A DNA stretch of 32,011 nucleotides from Terriglobia bacterium (GTDB lineage Bacteria; Acidobacteriota; Terriglobia; Bryobacterales; Bryobacteraceae). Both the position numbers and the translations under genes were made by a program. The notes beneath the pieces were generated by a model. That model ran no database searches and was not told where the DNA came from. It saw only the letters and a program-made list of their open reading frames with translations. Location of the stretch: assembly GCA_010084195.1 (NCBI GenBank), contig RGPS01000046.1:1-32011 (forward strand), given 5' to 3'. Of the stretch, positions 25,419-30,838 are shown in pieces; the stretch's first letter is position 1, and every line of letters begins with the position of its first letter.

Positions 25419-25440
25419 ATATTGGTGTTGAGGAAAAGAT

Positions 25441-26874
25441 ATGTCCCTGAAGAACATAGTGACTCGCAGGCAGGCGCTGCAAAATGCCGCAGTGGGATTT
25501 GGCGCGATGGCGCTCAACTCCATGATGCAGGGAGATCGGCTGTATGCTGCCGAGTCGGCGGGGGCGCGGGAACGTTTCTACAACGTTTTGCCGAAGGCTC
25601 CGATGTTTCCGGCGAAGGCGAAGAGGGTCATCTTCATCTACATTGGCGGTGGACCGAGCACCATCGATATGTTCGACCCCAAGCCGGCGCTGGTGAAATT
25701 TGATGGCAAACCAGCACCGTTTGAGATTAAGGGTCGGGCTCTCAACGGATCGCAGCAGATTATGGCGAGTCCGTGGAAGTTTCAGCAGTCGAAGCAAACC
25801 GGTCGCTATGTTTCGGATTTGCTGCCGCACTTTCAGAAGGTCGGTGACAAGGTGACGTTTGTGCGGTCGATGACGACGGATCGCATTGACCATTCCACTG
25901 CCCAGTTCACGTTTGTGACGGGGCGTGGTTTCACCGGTTTCCCGTCGATGGGGTCCTGGGTGAATTACGCACTGGGGACGGAAAACCAGAATCTGCCTGG
26001 GTACGTTGCGCTGGGGCAGGGTGCCTCGATCGGCGAACGGGCGCATTCTTCGGCGTGGCTTCCGCCCATCTTCAACGGGACGGGCATGCGTGCGGACGCG
26101 CAGTCTCCCATATACGACATCAAACGTCCGACCGGCGTTAGTCTTGATGAGCAGAAGCGCTTTCTGAACATGGTTGGGGAATTGGACCAGATCCAGAAGG
26201 GGAGTTCCTACGCTCTCGATCAGGATCTGGAATCGCGTATTGCGAATTACGAACTGGCCGCCCGGATGCAGGTGGAAGCCCTGCGCGTCGCTGACATTGA
26301 CCAGGAGAGCGAGGCCACGAAGAAGCTCTACGGCATTGACAGCAAGGTGGGCGGGCCGTTTGGTCGGCTGTGTCTGATGGCGCGGCGTTTGGCGGAGAAG
26401 GACGTTCGCTTCATTCAGATTTATGGTGGTGGTGGCGGAAACTGGGACACGCATAACAACATTGAAGGCCAGTTGCCGGGACTGTGCGAGTACATTGATC
26501 AGGGTATGTCCGGGTTGCTCATCGATCTGGAGCAGCGAGGGATGCTGAAAGACACCCTGGTTGTTTGGTCGGGCGAGTTCGGTCGCCTTCCGACGATTCA
26601 GGCGAGCAGCGGGAAGCCGGGTCGTGACCACAATCCGTACGGGTTCAGCATGTGGATGGCGGGCGGTGGGCTGAAGGCTGGTTTCGATCTGGGGGATACG
26701 GACGAACTGGGGTACGGTGCGGTGGATACGAAGTGCACACACAGCGATATCCACGCTACGGTTCAGCACCTTCTTGGGATCGATTTCAAGAAAAACACCT
26801 TCCCGTACGAGGGCCGGGATGAGTCGCTCGTGGGCGTGAATCCGGCACGTGTCCTGAACGAGTTGATCGCTTAA
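25441..26874 (+). CDS. Tat-exported DUF1501 protein
   Basis: A 477-residue DUF1501 protein, the standard partner of DUF1549/DUF1553 cytochromes. It opens with a Tat-like signal (TRRQALQNAAVGFGAMAL) and has the family hallmarks VIFIYIGGGPSTIDMFDPKP, FVRSMTTDRIDHSTAQ, PSMGSWVNYALG, GGGGNWDTHNNIE, LVVWSGEFGRLPTIQ and GRDHNPYGFSMW. DUF1501 belongs to the sulfatase/alkaline-phosphatase-like fold, and the acid and histidine clusters in DTHNN, GEFGR and GRDHN are placed like a metal site, but no substrate is established. The gap to the cytochrome gene is 22 bases and includes GAGGAAAAG before the ATG. It should be exported folded, while the cytochrome goes through Sec. Confidence 0.91.
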   Translation: MSLKNIVTRRQALQNAAVGFGAMALNSMMQGDRLYAAESAGARERFYNVLPKAPMFPAKAKRVIFIYIGGGPSTIDMFDPKPALVKFDGKPAPFEIKGRALNGSQQIMASPWKFQQSKQTGRYVSDLLPHFQKVGDKVTFVRSMTTDRIDHSTAQFTFVTGRGFTGFPSMGSWVNYALGTENQNLPGYVALGQGASIGERAHSSAWLPPIFNGTGMRADAQSPIYDIKRPTGVSLDEQKRFLNMVGELDQIQKGSSYALDQDLESRIANYELAARMQVEALRVADIDQESEATKKLYGIDSKVGGPFGRLCLMARRLAEKDVRFIQIYGGGGGNWDTHNNIEGQLPGLCEYIDQGMSGLLIDLEQRGMLKDTLVVWSGEFGRLPTIQASSGKPGRDHNPYGFSMWMAGGGLKAGFDLGDTDELGYGAVDTKCTHSDIHATVQHLLGIDFKKNTFPYEGRDESLVGVNPARVLNELIA

Positions 26875-26884
26875 GGGCGTGATC

Positions 26885-27670
26885 ATGCGCTCATATAACC
26901 TTCGGATTCTGGCTGCTGCGGTGAGTGCGGTTATCCTGGTCGCAGCTCCGCAACGTGCTAATGAGCGCGATACTCGGGCGCGCGAGTACATCCAGTTTCT
27001 GGTTTCGCAGCTGGATCAATGGACCCAGGAACTTCCGCAGGCCTACAACATGGCCATGATGCAACCTCCGGTAGTGGCGGCGCGGCTTTCAGAAGGGGCT
27101 AAGGCCGGGGCGGAGAATTTGCGGGCTGCGGTTTTGCGTCTCGCCACACTAAGCAAGGCGGCAGATCTTCCGGTGAACGCGGAGTTTCGCGCACAGCTTG
27201 AGCGCACGATTACAGCTGCCTCTCCTCTGAATGAAGCGTTGGGAGCACAGCGGTTTCCCGAGGGGATTCAGGGCGATTGGGTTCCCATTCGCACGAATTT
27301 GAACAGCTTGGTCGACATCTACAAAGTCACGGGACTTGCAGTGTTTGATCCGCCGGGGCCTGTCGGCGGGGGGCGAGGTGGTGCGGCAGCGCCAGGGGTC
27401 GCTGGTGCTGCAGTTCCTGCGGGCGCAGTAACGGGGTTCATCGTCGATCAGCGTTGCTCACTCCGGGGTAAAGCGATGTGGGTGGATGCACAGTGCGTCC
27501 TGAAGTGTGTCCGGGACGGCGACAAGGTTGTCCTTGTCACGGAAGCCGGCAAAGTACTGCATATCGCCAATCAGGACAAGGTGGAAGCGGAGAGTTACGG
27601 CCAGAGAGTGGCTATCACCGGGAAAACCGACGGCGATACACTGACTGTGGCAACGCTACAGATTCTGTAG
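26885..27670 (+). CDS. Exported protein of unknown function, third gene of the DUF1549/DUF1501 operon
   Basis: A 261-residue protein I cannot assign to a characterised family. It has a signal peptide (MRSYNLRILAAAVSAVILVAA), a helical region of about 130 residues (REYIQFLVSQLDQWTQEL and following), a Gly/Ala/Pro linker (about 155-180) and a C-terminal domain of about 80 residues. That domain runs VTGFIVDQRCSLRGK, then AQCVLKCVRDGDKVVLVTEAGKVLHIANQDKV and VAITGKTDGDTLTVATLQI, a pattern common in small exported acidobacterial proteins, with three cysteines that could bind metal or form a disulphide. It starts 10 bases after DUF1501, at this ATG or the GTG two codons earlier, so it belongs to that operon. 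It may be an accessory subunit of the cytochrome/DUF1501 pair. Confidence 0.7.
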   Translation: MRSYNLRILAAAVSAVILVAAPQRANERDTRAREYIQFLVSQLDQWTQELPQAYNMAMMQPPVVAARLSEGAKAGAENLRAAVLRLATLSKAADLPVNAEFRAQLERTITAASPLNEALGAQRFPEGIQGDWVPIRTNLNSLVDIYKVTGLAVFDPPGPVGGGRGGAAAPGVAGAAVPAGAVTGFIVDQRCSLRGKAMWVDAQCVLKCVRDGDKVVLVTEAGKVLHIANQDKVEAESYGQRVAITGKTDGDTLTVATLQIL

Positions 27671-27682
27671 ACAATTTGAACT

Positions 27683-27795
27683 GGCTCCTTCCTGACGGTC
27701 GGGGTTCGGCAGAGCGGTGGCGGCTTCCAGGGGTGTGGCGGAGGAGTGTCCGAGGACGCGACTAAAGCCGCGTTTCCTGATAATCCCCCAGCCCT
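27683..27795. repeat. Convergent-junction palindromic repeat, copy B
   Basis: A 113-bp element in the 198-base gap between two converging genes. It matches copy A (20642-20761) over CTCCTTCCTGACGGTCGGGG (several changes), TTCGG plus AGAGCGGTGGCGG, GTGTCCGAGGACGCGACTAA and CCCCCAGCCC, with about 20 extra bases in the middle. CGCGACT and AGCCGCG form the imperfect inner palindrome. Confidence 0.65.
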
Positions 27796-27818
27796 TTGAT
27801 CGTCGAGATTTTTTCTCA

Positions 27819-27850
27819 GGCCCTGACGGTCAGGGTTCGGTAGAGCGGTG
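27819..27850. repeat. Convergent-junction repeat, partial copy C
   Basis: The left half of the same repeat occurs again 24 bases after copy B: CCCTGACGGTCAGGG then TTCGGTAGAGCGGTG. Here the left end is a perfect palindrome, CCCTGA-CGG-TCAGGG (27821-27835). A very weak trace of the right half (GACCGAAGCCGCG, 27875-27887) runs into the end of the next gene. Confidence 0.55.
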
Positions 27851-27868
27851 CTGCGGGGTGTAAATGCT

Positions 27869-29080
27869 CTAAGCGACCGAAGCCGCGTCGAGCGAGGCGA
27901 GGCGAACCTGGCCGTCCCGCCAGGCGACAAGTATGCGGTCACCGGCGACCGTGAGACGCGGGAATCCAGTGGTGCGTGAGGCCGGCACCTTAGCTACAGC
28001 TACAGATGCCTTCAGGGTGCCGGCGGGCGTGACGCGACGGAGGCGGATTTCGGCTCCGGACGTGGTCTTTTCCAGCCAACTGACCAGGAAATCGTGGCCG
28101 AGCATGACTGCACAAGGTCTGCCCATCGGATTGCCTTCATCCAGCCTGAGGGGCGTCCCAAACGGGGCTTTACTGTGGGTTGAGATGGCCAACTGGACTT
28201 TGGCCGTTGCCGCGGCCCGGGTCAGCCAGGCGGCACCCACAAGGTTGGCGTGCGACGCGAGCGAGGGACCGTCGGTGGGGCAGCCGTTGATGACCCAGCC
28301 ATCGCGGTGAACGGGATCTGGCGTGGTCCAGCGGCCGCCATTTTGGCGTACGAAGGAGATATCGCGGATCTCTCCCGGGAGGTGATCCCGGTACGCGACG
28401 ACGAGCCCGTCGGGGGTGTTCGTGAGAGTCGTTTGACAGCACGAACAGGTATCGCTGTCGAGTTCCTCGTCGCCGTTGGGATGCCCGGCTGAGTCGAATT
28501 GGACACAGCGGAGTGTTTTGCGATGCTCGGCTTCGCCCGAAGAGTGATCAGAGTGATTTGTCGCGGCGGGTGTCGCGGCGCTATCGGAGGGAGGTGGGGC
28601 CAGGTAGACGGCGGCGGCTCCTTTGCTCGTTGTGGCGAAGGAGAGGAATCCGGAATAGTCCTTTGGATCGTTGGGCGGGGCGAAGAAGGTTTCGGTCCAT
28701 TTGGCAGTCCAGTTTTCGGCGCGGGCGACGCGAATTCCGTAACCATAGGCACCTTTGCCGACACGGTCGAGCCAGTGGGCTAAAAGGGTTCCCGATTCCA
28801 TTTCGATGATGCCAGGGAAGTCGGCCCAGTTGATGAACCAGTTGTTGCCTGTGGCGATCTCGCGGGGCGAACTCCAGGTACCATTTTGCCAGCGGGCGGC
28901 GCGGAGGCTGTAGCGGTCCGTCGTAAGAGGTTCCAGCCAGGATAGAATGGCGCCACCGTGGCGGGAGGTCGTCAGGAAGGGCATGCCGCTGCCGGGGCCA
29001 CAGGGCGGTTCCTGGGCGAGGAGCGACGGGCCCGTTGCAAGGGCGGACGTGACGGCAAAGACGGCTTTACGTCGGGTCAT
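27869..29080 (-). CDS. Exported sialidase-like (BNR-type) beta-propeller protein
   Basis: A 403-residue exported protein. The signal is Tat-like (MTRRKAVFAVTSALATGPSLLA). The rest looks like a six-bladed sialidase-type propeller: AILSWLEPLTTDRYSLRAARW, WFINWADFPGIIEMESGTLLAHWL, TNTPDGLVVAYRDHLPGEIRDI and GRPCAVMLGHDFLVSWLE are strand-rich blades, and DTCSCCQT is a cysteine cluster often seen in acidobacterial secreted propellers. The arginine triad and aspartates of true sialidases could not be placed with confidence, so catalysis is uncertain. The ATG at 29080 is chosen because CATAAT, a likely -10 on this strand, lies at 29100-29105 and covers the earlier in-frame ATG at 29101. It is divergent from the sigma-factor locus and has no obvious partner. 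Confidence 0.78.
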   Translation of the reverse strand: MTRRKAVFAVTSALATGPSLLAQEPPCGPGSGMPFLTTSRHGGAILSWLEPLTTDRYSLRAARWQNGTWSSPREIATGNNWFINWADFPGIIEMESGTLLAHWLDRVGKGAYGYGIRVARAENWTAKWTETFFAPPNDPKDYSGFLSFATTSKGAAAVYLAPPPSDSAATPAATNHSDHSSGEAEHRKTLRCVQFDSAGHPNGDEELDSDTCSCCQTTLTNTPDGLVVAYRDHLPGEIRDISFVRQNGGRWTTPDPVHRDGWVINGCPTDGPSLASHANLVGAAWLTRAAATAKVQLAISTHSKAPFGTPLRLDEGNPMGRPCAVMLGHDFLVSWLEKTTSGAEIRLRRVTPAGTLKASVAVAKVPASRTTGFPRLTVAGDRILVAWRDGQVRLASLDAASVA

Positions 29081-29228
29081 GGAAGAGCCACTGCAATCCA
29101 TTATGCCTAACAGAAATCGACTGACGCGGTCCCTGGGCTCAGTGGCGGCGATGGCGGCACTGCTGGTATGCGGTGGACAAGTCCCGTGTTCCGGGTTGAT
29201 AGACTTGCGGCCACAGGACTGTACCCTG

Positions 29229-29285
29229 CGCTGATAACAACCGCTGATAACAACGCCGCTGATAATAACGCCGCTGATAACAACG
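29229..29285 (+). repeat. 15-bp tandem repeat (about 3.8 copies) at the sigma-factor start
   Basis: Units CCGCTGATAACAACG at 29241-29255 and 29271-29285, CCGCTGATAATAACG at 29256-29270, and a 12-base partial unit at 29229-29240. Read in the sigma-factor frame it would encode PLITT-PLIIT-PLITT. It lies in the 298-base gap between the divergent propeller and sigma genes; the rest of that gap (29106-29228) shows nothing I can name. Confidence 0.85.
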
Positions 29286-29906
29286 CCGAAAGACCGCACG
29301 AATGATGATTGGGTGTGCCAGCTCTCAGGTCCCGCGGGCGACCGTGACGAAGCGTTGGGGGAACTGTGACGCATTCTTGTGGCCGGCCTGGCACGTGGGT
29401 TCCGCCAGTTTCCAGCGGAGTCTGCTCTGGTACAGGACTCAGCGCAGAAAGCTCGCTTACTCATGCAGAATCGGCTGCAGAAGTATCGCGGTGATGGTCG
29501 GTTTGTTACCTGGGCTCTCTCGATTGCTACCCGAGTCGCGCTGAGCGAAATGCGGCGTGCCCAGTGGAAGGATGTTTCGCTTGACGCGATGTCCCCGGCC
29601 GGACATCTCCCCGCACCAGCCAGTCAGGATTCGCCGGTGAATATTGTTTATGAGCGGATGCGGCTGATGGACGTGGTTCGGACTGCGATCGGGGAAAAAC
29701 TGACGGCAAAGCAGCGAGATGCCATTCAGGCGGAACTGGCGGGAGTGCCTCCGGAGGAAATCGCAAACAGGCTGGGCACCAATCGTAATGCCCTCTATAA
29801 GCTCGTTTATGATGGCCGCGCGAGGTTGAAAGAGGCTATCCTGGCGGCGGGATGGTCAGAGGAACATGTTCGAAGCATGCTGAGCGGAGATTACTCCCAT
29901 GAGTGA
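29238..29906 (+). pseudogene. ECF-type RNA polymerase sigma factor interrupted by an in-frame TGA
   Basis: From GTG 29379 to the stop, the frame encodes 175 residues with sigma region 2 (QKYRGDGRFVTWALSIATRV, then ALSEMRRAQWKDVSLD) and region 4 (LTAKQRDAIQAELAGVPPEE, then IANRLGTNRNALYKLVYDGRARL). The missing start of region 2 is upstream in the same frame: NDDWVCQLSGPAGDRDEALG then E-L, a TGA at 29367-29369, and R-I-L-V-A-G-L-A. That matches the D-D-W...L-x-G-P...A-L-x-E-L-R-x-I-L-V pattern of this sigma group, with TGA where arginine is usual. No ATG exists in this frame upstream; it opens after a TAA at 29235 and runs through the 15-bp repeats. Either a pseudogene, or a shortened protein from GTG 29379. 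The anti-sigma-like gene overlaps its end. Confidence 0.75.
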
Positions 29907-30156
29907 AAGAGATCCCAAACTGCAGACCGTCATCGATATGGCCCTGTCGCTGCTCCCGCACGAAATGGGATGCGACAACTGCTTTGATTACCTCGCCGCA
30001 TACGCCGATCACATGACGAATGGCACCACGATCCCGGAGCATCTGCGCATGGTTCGCGAGCACCTGGCGCGATGCGTCAGCTGTGAAGAAGAACCGACGT
30101 TTCTTCTGGAAGCCATGAAAGCGCAAGGCGAAGAACACAACAACGCCGAAGGATGA
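29899..30156 (+). CDS. Small zinc-finger anti-sigma-like protein
   Basis: An 85-residue protein with C25-D-N-C28 and H55-L-A-R-C59-V-S-C62. The H-x3-C-x2-C motif with an upstream cysteine pair is the signature of zinc-binding anti-sigma domains, and the surrounding L-x-x-Y-A-D and H-L-A-R-C pattern fits. There is no membrane segment, so it would act in the cytoplasm on the sigma factor whose last eight bases it overlaps. The frame is intact even though the sigma gene is interrupted. The 16-bp repeat array begins 11 bases after its stop. Family assignment rests on the motif and position. Confidence 0.7.
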   Translation: MSERDPKLQTVIDMALSLLPHEMGCDNCFDYLAAYADHMTNGTTIPEHLRMVREHLARCVSCEEEPTFLLEAMKAQGEEHNNAEG

Positions 30157-30166
30157 CAACTCTTCC

Positions 30167-30214
30167 TAAGAATTGCCAGGCAAAAGAATTGCCAGGCAGG
30201 AGAATTATCAGGTA
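30167..30214 (+). repeat. 16-bp tandem repeat, three copies
   Basis: TAAGAATTGCCAGGCA (30167-30182), AAAGAATTGCCAGGCA (30183-30198) and GGAGAATTATCAGGTA (30199-30214) are head to tail in the 123-base gap between the anti-sigma-like gene and the P460 gene. The first two differ by one base; the third has diverged. They could be operator iterons or a slippage product. Confidence 0.8.
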
Positions 30215-30574
30215 AGACTTCGCCACCTGATCGCGTCTCCCTTACGACGGAACATGCAGCCGTTCACGAGGGAGACAACTTGAAGCTAAAAATACAAACA
30301 AGAACAACTATTACGGCGGTGCTGTGTCTGGCCGCTGCGTGTTTTGTAATCTATTCGACCCAGGGAACCGTTGCTGTCAGCGCAGCATCGGAGGGGCCAC
30401 GTTACGCGGCCGACGGCAAGCTCTTGCAGCCCACGAATTATCGCGACTGGGTATTCATTGGTGCCACGGTGACGCCCAACGGTCTCAACAAGGGCAAAGC
30501 AGGTTTCCCGCAATTCCACAACGTTTACGTGGAACAAAGCAAGCTGGCTGCTTATCGCAAGACCGGAAGGGGCA

Positions 30575-30784
30575 ATGGCCCCGAAGCGTTATCTGCTGTT
30601 GCCTTCGGAAGCAATCCTGACCCCTGCGGATCGGGCCGCTTTGAAAGCAGCTCTCCTCGGGGAGGCGAACCGGGTGTCAGGGGTGGAGAGTACAGTGCAG
30701 GAGAGCTTGCCGACGGGTGCGAATGGTGTGCCCCGAGGCGCAGCCCTGGAAAAACCCAGAGGCGCAGCCCTGGAAAAACCCTGA
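30575..30784 (+). CDS. Short open frame of unknown origin inside the P460 junction
   Basis: An ATG at 30575 preceded by GGAAGGGG (30565-30572) opens a 69-residue frame, beginning MAPKRYLLLPSEAIL and continuing TPADRAALKAALLGEANR, that ends inside the 24-bp repeats. Its start coincides with the point where P460 similarity stops. The amino-acid composition looks more protein-like than the P460 frame over the same DNA. It may be the 5' remnant of another gene joined to the P460 fragment by deletion. I do not recognise the family. Confidence 0.3.
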   Translation: MAPKRYLLLPSEAILTPADRAALKAALLGEANRVSGVESTVQESLPTGANGVPRGAALEKPRGAALEKP

Positions 30785-30806
30785 GGCGGAAGCCTGGAAA
30801 AACAAT
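30735..30806 (+). repeat. 24-bp tandem repeat, three copies
   Basis: The unit GAGGCGCAGCCCTGGAAAAA plus CCCA/T occurs at 30735-30758 and 30759-30782, and a diverged third copy at 30783-30806. It lies just before the start of the second receptor gene. Because 24 is a multiple of three, each frame through it reads as an eight-residue repeat. Confidence 0.85.
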
Positions 30807-30838
30807 GAACGGAAGCGCCGTGGTTGGGATATACATAT

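Noticed and set aside
27807-27818. GAGA-T-run-TCTC as a terminator in the convergent gap at 27.8 kb
   Set aside because: The T run lies in the loop, not after a stem, and the stem is only four bases.
29229-29285. Possible CRISPR array in the 15-bp repeats
   Set aside because: Units are directly adjacent with no spacers and no cas gene is nearby.
29367-29369. TGA as selenocysteine or tryptophan recoding in the sigma gene
   Set aside because: Other genes in the window end in TGA normally, no SECIS-type structure is apparent after it, and the family has no cysteine or conserved tryptophan at this place.
29302-29544. ATG 29302 as the start of the sigma factor
   Set aside because: It is in a different frame and encodes an Arg/Ser-rich stretch with no sigma motif; the family-like sequence is in the frame of 29301.
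30804-30838. ATG 30804 as the start of the second receptor
   Set aside because: It is out of frame with the receptor; ATG 30839 directly begins a good signal peptide.
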